Shown here: in pieces, positions 20,338-32,912 of the stretch
Layout: each line of letters begins with the position of its first letter
How positions within the stretch are numbered: the stretch's first letter is position 1
From: Piper betle
Lineage: Eukaryota > Streptophyta > Magnoliopsida > Piperales > Piperaceae
Reading direction: 5' to 3'
Assembly (NCBI GenBank): GCA_033002965.1
Contig: JAURVB010000720.1
Location: 1-64,000 of the forward strand
DNA: 64,000 nucleotides
Translations under genes and position numbers: made by a program
Notes under the pieces: model-generated
What the model was told of the DNA's origin: nothing
What the model saw: only the letters and a program-made list of their open reading frames with translations
Databases searched by the model: none

Positions 20338-22833
20338 TGTAACGACCTGTCATTTCTCACAACATTGTGGGCCTAGCTGGCTAGGTGTTACTCACAATTT
20401 AGCAAATATGTCTAGCATTTCTAACAAAAACATATATAAAGATCCCACAGTCTTGGACCGTTTCCCAGTAGCCACACTTATTTCTCAAATAAATAACAAA
20501 GGGAGTCCCCATATTTATTTTGCTCCATGCTCTTGTTGTCAATCACCTAATTTCGTATCTGCACACCTGCGGAGGCAATTCTGCATTAGTGATTACAACA
20601 CTAAGTAGTATAATAGATAAAACAAGTCAAGTACATTCCACTATTTCCCTATGTTCATTTTAATATGCGGTGGAGCGATTTCGCTATACTCCAAAACAAT
20701 GTGGAGGAGGTATCCACTGTGATCCGCACACCCCGGCCGTAGCCCTTTTGTGGGGAGGCTACCACTACCATCTCCAGTGCCAGTGCCTCACACACCCCGG
20801 CCATAGCCTTTTTGTGGGGAAGCTATCACTGCACTCAGGTGATTGCTACGCCCCATTTGTGGGGAAGCTCTCACTACCAATTCTAGTGCCAGTGCCTCAC
20901 ACACCCTGGCCGTAGCCTTTTTATGGGGAGGCTATCACTGCACTCCAGTGCTAGTGCCTTGCACACCCCAGCCGTAGTCTTTTTATGGGGAAGCTATCAC
21001 TGCACTCAGGTGATTGCTATGGCCCGTTTGTGGGGAGGCTCTCACAGCCAACTCTAGTGCCAGTGCCTCACACACCCCGGCCGTAGCCTTTTTATGTGGA
21101 GGCTATCACTGCACTCAGGTGATTGCTACTCCCCGTTTGTGGGGAAGCTCTCACTACCAATTCTAGTGTCAGTGCCTCACACACCTCGGCCGTAGCCTTT
21201 TTATGGGGAGCCTATCACGGCAATCCAGTGCTAGTGCCTTGTACACCCCAGCCGTAGCCTTTTATGGGGAAGCTATCACTGCACTCAAGTGATTGCTATG
21301 CCCCTTTTCTGGGGAAGCTCTCACTGCCAACTCTAGTGCTAGTGCCTCACACACCCCAGCCGTAGCCTTTTTATGTGGAGGCTATCACTGCACTTAGGTG
21401 ATTGGTACGCCCCGTTTGTGGGGAAGCTCTCACTCACCAATTCTAGTGCCAGTGCCTCACACACCCTCGGCCGTAGCCTTTTTATGGGCAGTGCTATCAC
21501 TGCACTCTAGTGCGATGGAGGAATCGTTGTGCCTCGCTCACCCCGGCCGTAGCCTATTTGTGGGGTGGCTATCACTACTCTAAAACAATGTCGATGCATT
21601 ACACAATTTACGCACATAATACAACCCCGTGTCAGACTGAGTCAATTCTTTGACCCCGGTTGCACTCGGTGCATGGTGGTCGAATCTGGGCTCAGGCTGA
21701 CCTAGGCTACCAACAAGGAAAGTACGATGTTCTACCTATTATACGTACCTGACTTGTGATTTCGTCTAACTGTGATCCGCTATCCCTAATTTGAATGAGG
21801 GCATAAAATTATACATTAGTATAATTTTATTTGTATGAACCTACATGCAACTACATGACTAATATACTAACAATTTTTAAATGATGTAATTAGTTCATGT
21901 TAGTCTTCAATATTTATTAAATTTTCAGCAATTCTGATGATAATTAATTATTAATTATCCCCATCCAAATCCCCATTAACTAGTTGATAATTTAATTATT
22001 AACATGTCCCATACTTAATTCTTTTGTATTTACCTTATATTTTAACTCGAGTGCATCGAGTTCTCCCATATTACCTAATTGCATTCTACTTTAACAATTC
22101 ATTTAACGACCCTAAAGCTCCCAGCAATATTAGAGTCAACTAGTGAAAGCCGGTATTTTCACCATGCTTGGTGACCAACCAGTAACATGGCGGCCTCCAT
22201 TCACTGCTATGGCATATCCAACTTGGCCACCACATGGCAACCCTCAACCAGTGCTTGGCGACCCAATTCCGGCCACCCAATTAGTAACCCCGACCTAACC
22301 ATGGTGACTCCATGTCGGTCACATAATCAGCCCATGATCCATGGCGACTACCCTAGTCAGCCACATAAACAGCACCTGACCAGACCCATGGCAGCTCCCC
22401 TTGCACCACCTTGAGGACCACCCTCCAGCACCACCACAGCGGCGCCCCCGGCCAGCATGGCTGCACCACTACACCGACACCGACCTGTTCTCCCCTCAGA
22501 TTTCAGGCGTGCGTGCCTCCTCAACTATCTATTTTGGCACTCCAAGGTGAGTCCATCCGGACAGCATCATCGTCGGGAGCAATTTCCACCTCCAGCACGT
22601 CAACCCCGCACCATGGAAGGAAACATTGCGTGGTTGCTGCTGGAAAATAGCAGGACGTTCTCCTTGTTTTCTTCTTCCCTTGTTGATTTCTCATTTAATT
22701 CTTATGTTTATCATGTCTATGATTTATGCAACATGTGTATGTATGCAACAAAAGAAAAAGAAAGGAAAGAAAATTACCCGAGCAAAGGAGGAAATCCGGC
22801 GTCTGTCTGAGGAGGAAAAATGCAGATGACACC
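20338..22833 (-). mobile_element. LTR-A, minus strand, right end truncated
   Basis: It starts TGTAACGACC and follows the 8503-11253 copy closely to the promoter-proximal leader, then stops at GCAGATGACACCC near 22833. About 385 bp (promoter and LTR start) are missing. It is followed within 10 bp by a plus-strand LTR-A. Confidence 0.88.
20722..21575. repeat. LTR-A minisatellite, longest copy in the window
   Basis: About eight units of 108-109 bp, more than the roughly five in the 8503-11253 copy. Copy number therefore varies between LTRs of one family. Confidence 0.92.
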
Positions 22834-22865
22834 CGAAATAATTGTTAAGACCCGAAAATATAATA

Positions 22866-22909
<44 letters not shown>

Positions 22910-23466
22910 TAATAATGATAATAATGATGTCCGACGCAGTGAGATCGAACGTGGAAAAAATTCGTTAGCTGGATAAGTATGAATTACCCAGTTAATTGAA
23001 AAGTAATTTTTAATTGGATAATTTTAATTGAATCGGTCTAGTCGACTACAATATTTATCCAATTAACCATTTAAGTGAACCATATCATGTACCCATTTAA
23101 CAGGTTAAATGAAATGGTTAAGTAGACCATGTTGATTATACAATTACCCGGTTAAAGGAATTACGATGAAAGGGTGCTTCCACGTACCCTAGCCGTCATT
23201 TTATTCATTATAAAAGGAAAAAGGGGGCGTCATCTACATTTTTCCTCCTTAGACAGACACCGCATTTTCTCCTTCGCTCGGGTAATTTTCTTTCCTTTCT
23301 TTTTCTTTTGTTGCATGCATACACATGTTGCGGAAATCATAAACATGATAAACATAAGAATTAAATGAGAAATCAACAAGGGAAGAAGAAAACCAGGAGG
23401 ACGTCCTGCTGTTTTCCAGTAGTAACCACGCCATGTTTCCTTCCATGGTGCGAGGTTGACGTGCTG

Positions 23467-23996
23467 TCCCGGCCCAAAGTGCAACGTAATGGGCCTAAGT
23501 CATTTCTTTAAAATGGGTACCCCGGAAGTTAAAGATCTATAGTCCATTCCCACTTATAAAGACGATCTTCTCCCTGTAGGTATTAGATGCGGGACTAAGT
23601 TGAGGGATCTCACAATCCACCCACCTTAGGAAATTTCGTCCACGAAATGCCTATACTTGGCCCGTTGCTAGCCCCAGCCCACGACCTTTCTGGCCCAAGA
23701 CCGGCAGCCTAGTCAACGTCCCTAGTCTAGCCCGTCGCTAGCCCCAGCCTACAACCTTTCTGGCCCATGACCGGCAGCCTAGCCAACATTTCTAATCCAG
23801 CCCACCATCTAACACGGAACTAGGTCGACTCTGATACCATTTGTAACGACCCGGCCCAAAGTGCAACGTAATGGGCCTAAGTCATTTCTTTGAAATAGGT
23901 ACCCCGAAAGTTAAAGATCTATAGTCCATTCCCACTTATAAACAGGATCTTCTCCCAGTAGGTATTATATGCGGGACTAAGTTGAGGGATCTCACA
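23467..23996 (-). mobile_element. TRIM-D, minus strand, TSD TGCTG
   Basis: A complete miniature element: LTRs at 23467-23614 and 23842-23996 and a 227-bp internal region with a minus-strand primer site (CTCTGATACCA, about 23829-23839). It is flanked by TGCTG (23462-23466 and 23997-24001). The left LTR edge lost a few bases (TCCCGGCCC instead of TGTAACGACCCGGCCC). The internal region has a roughly 85-bp motif twice. No coding. Confidence 0.93.
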
Positions 23997-25267
23997 TGCT
24001 GGAGGTGGGAATTGCTCCCGACGGTGATGCTGGCCGGATGGAGTCAACTTGGAGGGCCAAAACAGACCGTCGAGGAGGCACGCATGTCTGAAATCCGAGG
24101 GGAGAACAGGTCGGTGTTGCCATGGGTGGTGTTGCTGGCCAGACGTGGATCCGCCATGGAAAATGTAGACTGGTCGCCACCTGGGGTGGTGCTGGTCGTC
24201 ACCTTGATGGGGCAGGACATGGTCGCCATGGCTAGTGGTCAGCCACCATTAATGGTGAAATTAAGGTCCCCATATAGGGTGTAGTCCGAGTTTCATGAGA
24301 TAGCAGTGGATAGAGATTGGATCTTTGGGGGGTTTTTTTCCAATCGGATCAGTGGGGTAGATAGGAGATGGGGTCTGAAATTGGGTGGAAGGAAAAGAAG
24401 ACATGTTGGTCTGGTGCTGTATATGTGGCTGACTAGAGTAGTCGTCATGGGTCTGGTCGGGTGCTGTTTATGTGGCCGACTAGGGTAGACGCCATGGGTG
24501 ATGGGCTGATTATGTGACCGACATGGAGTCACCATGATCAGGTCGGGGTTGCTGATTGGGTGGCAGGAATGGGGTCACCAAGGACTGGTTGAGGGTTGCC
24601 ATGTGGTGGCCAAGTTGGAGGCGCCATGGTAGAAAATGGAGGCCGCTACATTACTGGTTGGTCACCATGCATGATGAAAATACCGGCTTTCACGGGTTGA
24701 CTACAATAAAGCTGGCAGCTTTGGGGTAGTTAAATGAATTCTTCAAGTAGAATGGCAACCAGGTAAATATGAGAGAACTCAATGCGGTTGAGTTAGAATA
24801 TAAGGTAAATACAAAAGAATTAAGTATGGGACATGTTAATAATTAAATTATCAATTACATAATGGGGATTTGGATGGGGATAATTAATAATTAATTATCA
24901 TTAGAATTGCTGAAAATATAATAAGAAATGAAGACTAACATGAACTAATTACATCATTTAAAATTGATAGTATATTAGTCATGTAAGTTGCATGTAGGTT
25001 CATGCAAAATAAAATTATACTAATGTATAATTTTATGCCCTCATTCAGATTAGGGTTCACGGGTCACATTCAGACGAAATCACAAGTCAGGTACGCATAA
25101 TAGGTAGAACATTGTATTTTCCTTGTTGGTAGCCTTGGTCAGCCTAAGCGCAGATTCGAGCACCATGCACTGAGTGCAACCGGGGTCAAAGAAATGAATC
25201 AGTCCGACACTGGGTCGTATTATGTGCATAAAGTTTGTAATGCATTAACATTGTTTTGGAGTAGTGA

Positions 25268-25722
25268 TAGCCAACCCATACAAAGGCTACGGCCGGGGTG
25301 AGCAAGGCACAACGATTCCTCCATCGCACCGGAGTGCAATGATAGCCTCTCCATAAAAAGGCTACTACCGGGGTATGTGTTGCACTGGCAGTAGAGTTGG
25401 CAGTGAGAGCTTCCCAAAAACGGGGCATAGGAATCACCAGAGTGCAATGATAGCCTCCCCATAAAAAGGCTAGGGCCGGGGTGTGCAAGGCAGTGGCACT
25501 GGAGTGCAGTGATAGCCTCCCCATAAAAAGGCTACGGCCAGGGTGTGCGAGGCATAGGCACTAGAATTGGTAGTGAGAGCTTGCCCACAAACGGGGTGTA
25601 ACAATCACCTGAGTGGAGTGATAGCTTCCCCACAAAAAGGCTACAGCCGGGGTGTGTGAGGCACTGGCACTGGAGACGGTAGTGGTAGCCTCCCTACAAT
25701 AGGGCTATGGTCGGGGTGTGCG
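25268..25722. repeat. LTR-A minisatellite, plus orientation
   Basis: About four units of the 108-109 bp LTR-A repeat. Confidence 0.9.
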
Positions 25723-26112
25723 GATCACAGTGGATACCTCCTCCGCATTGTTTTGGAGTATAGCGAAATCGCTCCACCGCATATTAAAATAAACATAAGG
25801 AAATAGTGGAATGCACTTGATTTGTTTTATCTATTATACTACTTAGTGTTGTAATCACTTACGCTGAATTGCCTCCGCAAGTGTGTAGATACGAAATTAG
25901 GTGATTGACAACCAGGGCATGTAGCAAAATAAATATGAGGACTCCTTTTTTTATTTATTTGAGAAATAAGTGTGGCTACTAGGAAACAGTCTAAGACTGT
26001 GGGACCTTTATATATGTTTTTGTTTAAAAAAATGTTAGACATATTTGCTTAATTTTGAGTAACACCTGGCCAGCTAGGCCCACAATGTTGTGACAAATGG
26101 TGAGTCGTTATA

Positions 26113-27977
26113 GGGCTCAGGCTGACCAGGGCTGCCAACAAGGGAAAATACAACATTTCATATGATTATACGGACTTGGATAGTTTGTAAGTGAACCTAC
26201 AACCGTAGCCAACCATCCTAATCTGAACGCGAATATAAAATTACACACAAGTATAATTTTATTTAAGTAGAAGTGCATGTAACTAAATGACTAATATATA
26301 TCCTTGTTAAAATTCGAAACATAAAAGATGCAACATTAAACAATATTAAATATTAAATTATTCATGTGACCTAATTGTTTAAGTCCTACTTTACATTTTA
26401 AATTAATTATCTAAATCATAATTCACACTTCACTAGCGATAAAATAATTATTAAGTATTTAATTACTATTATTAGTATATTTTCCTTTGAGATGATAATT
26501 ACTTAACCATAATCTTGACCATTTAATTTATAGTTTTAATCTTTAATCATTATCAATATTAATAGCAATTTAATTAATTAAGTCGTTCGATTAAATTATT
26601 TAAAATGATTTGTATTATCCTAATTCAAAGATATTACTAATATAATTATTTTAAATTATTCAACTTAATAAAGGTTCTAACTTTATTTATTTTGATTATG
26701 TTATTTAGGTTCAATGCTTGTGATTTTTACTTGATCATAATTTATTAACCCATTTTCTACCTTACTGACTCGTTTTTAAAATAATCACTTCATTTGCCTA
26801 GTATTAAATTTAATATGATAACGGTAAAATCTTTATTTTATTAATTACCTATAACCATCTAATTTAAATTAATCAATTGTAGTACGCCGATTAATTATTG
26901 ACCGTTTATCATTACCGTATTTTTATTATTTATGGCAATTTTGTACGATAAATAATTAGTTTAGCAACTTTAACCCATAACCTATTAAAATAATTATTTT
27001 TAAAGATTTATTATGAGTTAGTATTATTTTTAACTCGAGTTGTATCAAGACATGCATTATTTACAGATTTGCTATCTTCTTCTTCCCCAACAATCTTCTC
27101 TTCTCCTACCTTCATCTTTGGCACCAAAACCAGACCACGACCTTCACTTACTGCCTACCCAACAATCCTATTGATCAACCATATTGAGCATCCCAACACA
27201 GTGTCAACAACAACATAAAATCAGCAAGTGAGGAAGCCTCAAGTGCGTGTTTTACAGCAACTATCCAAGGTGACACCGCCCTGCACCAAGGTGCATGACA
27301 CCTGGCCAGCAGCACCACCGGGAAGGCAAGGCGAACTCTGTCCGGCCAACAGCACCGCTGGGAACACACCCCTTCTCCCTGCTTGACAGTCCACTAACCA
27401 AACCCCATTCACAGAAATCACAAGACGCTAGGGACTGCAACTTAACTATCCTAATTCAACCGATTACATAGCGTATGACGTTGATGCAGCAACAGCAAAA
27501 CAAAATGTCCATGAATTGATGAAACAGCAGCACTTTACATGGCAGTCATGAATTGATGAAGCAGCAGAAAAAATAGCTTGGCGACCATGAAATGCATGTT
27601 TACTGGAGAACAAAATAGCAACCAAAATGAGTAAAAGAATGACGAGGAAAACATACCGAACAAGACATGAAGACGAGGTGTAAGAACGTCATCAAGAGAG
27701 GAGAGCAAAATGGAGAGAAAGGAGAAGAAGATGAGAATGACGGCTAGGGTGAGGAAGAGGAGAAATAGGTGGCTAGGGTGAGGATGACGCCCTCCTCATA
27801 AAATGAAATGAAAATGACGGCTAGAGTATGGGAAAACACCCCAACACCAGTATTTCATTTAACCGGGTAACCGGGTAAAGCATAAAATATAATATTTAAC
27901 CGGGTAGAAAATATAATATAACAATAATATAATAATAATACTTTCTCCAATGTTCGATACTTCCCCGACCAAGTCGA

Positions 27978-28017
<40 letters not shown>

Positions 28018-28037
28018 CATATTTCACAGTCTATATA
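26113..28037 (-). mobile_element. LTR-F, minus strand, left end truncated
   Basis: AT-rich body matching 38750-39600 in reverse, a CT/GA-rich leader, TGACGGCTAGAGT promoter words near 27815, four AACCGGGTA words (27850-27910), an inverted TTCGA/TCGAA pair, and a TA run (27982-28013). It ends CACAGTCTATATA, a mutated LTR start. Its 3' third was lost at the LTR-A junction. Confidence 0.8.
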
Positions 28038-28350
28038 ATCTCCCCAACTTGGAAATATTTCATCCCCGAAATATCATAATGGGTAACAGAACAATCATGC
28101 TTAATTATTTCTTCTATATCGGTTCATGCTATTACAATCATAAGAATCTTATGCCATAAATAGGGTAGGATACTTCCTTGTCATTTCTTGTTCAGTCTCC
28201 CATATAGTTCCACAATACTTTTACCAAAGGAATTTCCTTGTTCCTGAGTGTCTTTATTTCCTTTGCCAGGATGCAAATCGGCTTTTCCTGATAGATTAAA
28301 TTTGATTGTAGCTCTAACTCTTCAAAATTTGTGATTATATGATTGTTCGT
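28038..28350 (-). pseudogene. Gypsy chromodomain and polypurine tract, minus strand
   Basis: This is the 3' end of the internal region of the element whose 3' LTR is 26113-28037. Reading leftwards: HIITNFEELELQSNL, then ICILAKEIKTLRNKEIP, a group-II chromodomain start like that at 53220-53340, then stops. The tract CCAAGTTGGGGAGAT (minus strand, about 28038-28051) directly precedes the LTR. The coding line is cut at about 28350 by an Ogre/Tat-like LTR. Confidence 0.85.
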
Positions 28351-29183
28351 CCAAATTTTTCACCGCACCCCTCGGCTCAATCATGACGGTTAACCCAGCC
28401 AGTCGTGGTTGAACCCGTGGTTATGCCTAATTTAATAGAAATGAGATACGTGAGATTTATTCGGAAGGAGGGAAAGGGGTCCACGAGATTGAAGAAGTGC
28501 AGGAAAACGAAGTGGAGGAAGACGAAGTCATTGCTGCCATTGAAGAAGACGAAGTGGAGGAAGACGAAGTCATTGCTGCCATTGAAGAAGACGAAGTGGA
28601 GGAAGACGAAGTTGTTGCTACTTGCTATAAAGGAGGACGCCTGTTGCTGCTACAGGGGGGATCTGGCTGCAATGGAGGCTAGAAGAAAGAGATGCCATGC
28701 ATTACTACTTAAAGAAGGAGCCACTTGAAGAAGTAGAAGACTCTGTCTTGTTACTGGAGACCTTGCCTTGCTGTTGCTGAATTGAAGAAGGAGTTGCTGA
28801 AATCCACCCTGCTGCTAGGAGGAGGACACCCATGTTTGCTGAATTGAAGAAGGAGACTTGAAGAAGGAGTTGCTGAAATACACCCTGCTGCAACTAAGGA
28901 CGCCATTGAAGGAGACGCCACCCTTGCTGCTGCTGATTGGAGAGGACGTTGCTCTTTTCATGCATTCAAGCATGATATGTTTATGGAAATGAATAATTAG
29001 GATTGGAAATGGCCATCCCACCGAGTGCATAAGAATTGTCTAAGTGTTATTGGATACTTGTGACTCTTTAGTCTCATCCCGCTGTCTCTTTGCGCGGCAA
29101 GGGCGCCTCGGTCCCACCGAACCCTTCCAACCCGACGCGGGAACACTCTAACCCGCACCAGCGGACGAACCCGCGCCCGAACA
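28351..29183 (+). mobile_element. Putative Ogre/Tat-type LTR, 3' part
   Basis: The segment lies between the broken chromodomain and a tRNA-Arg type primer site and ends CGCCCGAACA. It has a 42-bp tandem repeat (about 28500-28620, nearly three copies, containing GACGAAGTGGAGGAAGACG) and scattered GAAGAAGGAGTTGCTGAA words to 28880. The left LTR edge cannot be seen. The open frame 28405-28728 comes from the 42-bp periodicity, not from a gene. Confidence 0.65.
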
Positions 29184-29188
29184 TAAAT

Positions 29189-29207
29189 TGGCGACTCCAC
29201 TGGGGAC
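29189..29207 (+). other. Primer-binding site, tRNA-Arg type
   Basis: TGGCGACTCCACTGGGGAC, five bases after the LTR end. It is complementary, with one mismatch as I recall it, to the 3' end of plant tRNA-Arg(ACG), the primer reported for Ogre elements. No other element in the window uses it. Confidence 0.82.
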
Positions 29208-29256
29208 CGTCAAGAGGTAGCAGTGCAGCTTGAAGAGATAGTGTGGATAAAAGAAA

Positions 29257-30492
29257 ATGGCCCCCGAGACAAGGCATATGCTTAGACAAAGAGGTGCTAG
29301 TGAAGGAGAACCTTCTAACGCACCCACAAACCAACCTGAAGTGCAAATACCATCCATCACCAGCATGGGCGAGCCAGTCGCCTTGCAAAATGAAAACCCG
29401 AACTCGAACGAACAACTTCGAGAACGGGTTAGACAACTTGAATCGGCACTTGACGATGCACTCGCCTTAAATAGGCGAGCATCCGTCGCAATGGGAAGTG
29501 CATCGAGAAGAGAAGATGCCGACCTAGCAAACCGGCGAAGTCCAGACGAAGTGGACCAGCCTGCTAACCCACCGATGACAAGTAGTTTTACGGCACTATT
29601 GGAAAGGCCTTTGGCAACCGCTCCAACAAGTGTGGATTTGTCAAATACCCCTCGGGTAGATAATATGTTTTCCAATGTCTCGGGATTTATGTCTCAAGCC
29701 TCACCCTTGATAATTTCGTCGTCCGAACCAAGTTGGACGCAACACTACCCAATTATACCCCCAAGTAGGACTGAAATTAGTCCACTACCACAGTCATCAT
29801 GGTTCCCACAACCACCCCACTACCCACCACCATACCCGTACCCATGGTATAGCCCTGCTATCCCTCAATCATCAGTTTCTATGGCATTTCCACCGCCAAT
29901 CACCACTGCGGTGTCCGCCTCAACGGCGACGCCCTTGATGTCAATGTTTCAGCCAACAATTCCAGCCACAGTAGCTCCGCTACCAGTTAATTATCCTCCA
30001 CAAGTCTATCCTGCAACAGTTCCTGTAGCACCAGTCGCACCAGTTGTGCCGATTCAGGATTCTCGATTTGATGAGTTAAAAGCCGCGATGGATGCACAAG
30101 CCGCATTAATCGCCGCATTGATAGCTCAAAAGGACAAAGAACCTAGTAAAGTTGTAAAGCGTCTTCGTCCTTTAGCCGATGAAGTTTACACGGAAATTTT
30201 GCCGGAAAAATACAAGCGCCCAACTTTTACGAAGTTCGATGGAGACGGCAATCCGGGAGATCATGTCACAATTTTTGAAATTGAGTGTGGAACAATTGTG
30301 GCAAATGAAAAATTAAAGTTACAACAATTCCCGGCATCACTTAGCGGTAATGCCTTGAGATGGTTCAATAACCGCCCCTCTGGATCAATCAATTCATGGG
30401 ATGAATTTGTTGAGCAGTTTACAGAACACTTTCAATCCATGGAAATTCCAGTGACAATTGAGCACTTAAGACAGTGTCGAAGGGAATCGGGT
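29257..30492 (+). pseudogene. Ogre/Tat-like gag, 3' truncated
   Basis: Gag forms the particle shell. The ATG at 29257 lies 50 bp after the primer site and opens about 412 gag codons without interruption. Residues about 48-75 form a likely coiled coil (LRERVRQLESALDDAL). Residues about 165-270 are rich in P, Y and S. The retrotransposon gag domain starts near residue 315 (KRPTFTKFDGDGNPGDHV) and includes LRWFNNRPSGSI and the F--QF-EHF motif. The frame is cut at RRESG by an LTR-A fragment and runs 13 codons into it, to 30534. Zinc knuckle, protease and pol are absent. It is the longest well-kept gag in the window and probably the youngest coding fragment, but still a 5' stub. Assignment to Ogre/Tat rests on the primer site and gag style. 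Confidence 0.85.
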
Positions 30493-30496
30493 TCAT

Positions 30497-32100
30497 CATG
30501 GGTCTGGTCGGGTGCTGTTTATGTGGCCGATTAGGGTAGACGCCATGGGTTATGGGCTGATTATGTGACCGACATGGAGTCACCATGGTCAGGTCGGGGT
30601 TGCTGATTGGGTGGCCGGAATGGGGTCGTCCCCAAGGACTGGTTGAGGGTTGCCATGTGGTGGCCAAGTTGGAGACGCCATGGCAACAAATGGAGGCCGC
30701 CACGTTACTGGTTGGTCGCCATTCACGATGAAAATACCGGCTTTCACGGGTTGACTAAAATAAAGCTGGGAGCTTTGGGGTCATTAAATGAATTGTTGAA
30801 GTAGAATGGCAACCAAGTAAATATGGGAGAACTCGATGTGGTTGAGTTAGAATATAAGGTAAATACAAAAGAATTAAGTATGGGATATGTTAATAATTAA
30901 ATTATCAATTAGATAATGGGGATTTGGATGGGGATAATTAATAATTAATTATCATTAGAATTGCTGAAAATTTAATAAGAAATGAAGACTAACATAAACT
31001 AATTACATCATTTAAAATTGATAGTATATTAGTCATGTAAGTTGCATGTAGGTTCATGCAAAATAAAATTATACTAATGTATAATTTTATGCCCTCATTC
31101 AGATTAGGGTTCATAGGTCACAGTCAGACGAAATCACAAGTCAGGTACGTATAATAGGTAGAACATCGTATTTTCCTTGTTGGTAGCTTTGGTCGGCCTA
31201 AGCCCAGATTTGACCACCATGCACCGAGTGCAACCGGGGTCAACGAATTGACTCAGTTCGACACTGGGTCGTATTATGTGCGTAAGCTTTGTAATGCATT
31301 AACATTGTTTTGGAGTAGTTATAGCCGCCCCATAAAAAGGCTACGGCCGGGGTGAGCAAGGCACAACGATTCCTCCATCGCACTGGAGTACAGTGATAGC
31401 CTCCCCATAAAAAGGCTACGGCCAGGGTGTGTGAGGCACTGGCACTACAGTTGGCAGTGAGAGCTTCCCCACAAACGGGGCATAACAATCACCTAAGTGC
31501 AATGATAGCCTCCCCATAAAAAGGCTACGGCCGGGGAGTGCAAGGCACTGGCACTGAAGTTCAGTGATAGCCTCCCCACAAAAAGGCTATGGCCGGGCTG
31601 TGCAAGGCACTGGCACTAGAATTGGTAGTCAGAGCTTCCCCACAAACGGGGCGTAGCAATCACCTGAGTGCAGTGATAGCTTCCCCACAAAAAGGCTACG
31701 GCTGGGGTGTGCGGATCACAGCAGATACCTCCTACGCATTGTTTTGGAGTATAGCGGAATCGCTCCACCGCATATTAAAGTAAACATAAGGAAATAGTGG
31801 AATGTACTTGATTTGTTTTATCTATTATACTACTTAGTGTTGTAATCACCAATGTGGAATTGCCTCCGCAGGTGTGCAGATATGAAATTAGGTGATTGAC
31901 AACCAGAGCATGGGGCAAAATAAATATGATGACTCCCTTTTTTATTTATTTGAGAAATAAGTGTGGCTACTGGGAAACGGTCCAAGGCTGTGGGATCTTT
32001 ATATATGTGTTTGTTAGAAATGCTAGACATATTTGCTAAATTGTGAGTAACACCTAGCCAGCTAGGCCCACAATGTTGTGAAAAATGACGGGTCATTACA
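30497..32100 (+). mobile_element. LTR-A 3' part, plus strand
   Basis: It starts in mid-LTR (GGTCTGGTCGGGTGCTG) and runs to GGTCATTACA at 32100. The minisatellite occupies 31323-31713. The promoter half is missing, so this is a deletion product joined to the Ogre/Tat gag. Confidence 0.87.
31323..31713. repeat. LTR-A minisatellite, plus orientation
   Basis: Three to four units of the 108-109 bp LTR-A repeat. Confidence 0.9.
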
Positions 32101-32912
32101 ACCATGTCCATTAGTTGGCTGATGGGTCAGTCCACCATATCCATCTATTGGCTGATGATTCAGTCCACCATGTCCGTAATTTGCTGGCGAGTCCAATCCG
32201 CCATGTCCAATTTATTGGCTGATGGGTCATTTCATCATGTCCATTACCGACTGGCGAGTCCAATCCACCATGTCCGTTATTGACTGGTGGGTCCAATCCA
32301 CCATGTCCATAATTGGCTTGCGAGTCCAATCCTCCATGTCCAATTTATTGTCTGATGGGTTAGTCCATCATGTCCGTTACTGGTTGGCGAGTCCAATCCG
32401 CCATGTCCGTTATCGGCTAGTGGGTCCAATCCACCATGTCCGTAATTGACCGGTGAGTCCAATCCGCCATGTCCAATTTATTGGCTGATGGGTCAGTCCA
32501 TCATGTCTATTAACGGTTAGCAAGTGCAATCCACCATGTCCGTTATCGGCTGGTGGGTCCAATCCACCATGTCCATAATTGGCTGGCGAGTCCAATCCGC
32601 CATGTCCAATTTATTGGCTGATGGGTCAGTCCATCATGTCCATTACTGGCTAGCGAGTCTAATCTGCCATGTCCGTTATCGGTTGGTGGGTCCAATCCAC
32701 CATGTCCGTAATTGGCTGGCGAGTGCAATTTGCCATGTCCAATTTATTGGCTGATGGGTTAGTCCATCATGTCCATTACCGGCTTGCGAGTCCAATCTGC
32801 CATGTCCGTTATCGGCTGGTGGGTCCAATCGACCATGTCCGTAATTGGCTGGCGAGTCCAATCCACCATGTCCAATTGATTGGTTGATGGGTCAGTCCAT
32901 CATGTCCATTAT
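32101..32912. repeat. Higher-order minisatellite: 133-bp repeat of four 33-bp units
   Basis: The basic unit is 33 bp (AGTCCAATCCGCCATGTCC plus about 14 bp ending GGCTGGCG). Four diverged units form a 133-bp higher-order repeat: the word CCAATT(TATT) starts at 32208, 32340, 32473, 32606, 32739 and 32872, spacings 132, 133, 133, 133, 133. Six higher-order copies. The open frames repeating every 133 bp here are artefacts. Confidence 0.95.

Larger units (their letters stand above)
22843..26112 (+). mobile_element. LTR-A, plus strand, with a TRIM-D inside
   Basis: It starts TGTTAAGACCCG with an AAT run (22867-22908) in place of the TA run, and ends GAGTCGTTATA. TATAAAAGG near 23208 is the best TATA box among the LTR-A copies. 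After removing TRIM-D (23467-23996 plus one duplication) it is about 2.73 kb. The minisatellite is at 25268-25722. Confidence 0.88.

Noticed and set aside
20145..20360. 71-residue minus-strand frame as a small gene
   Set aside because: No recognised domain and no conserved start; left as part of the unassigned block.
32111..32887. A series of 60-75 residue repeat proteins on both strands
   Set aside because: They recur every 133 bp with the higher-order minisatellite and are periodicity artefacts.
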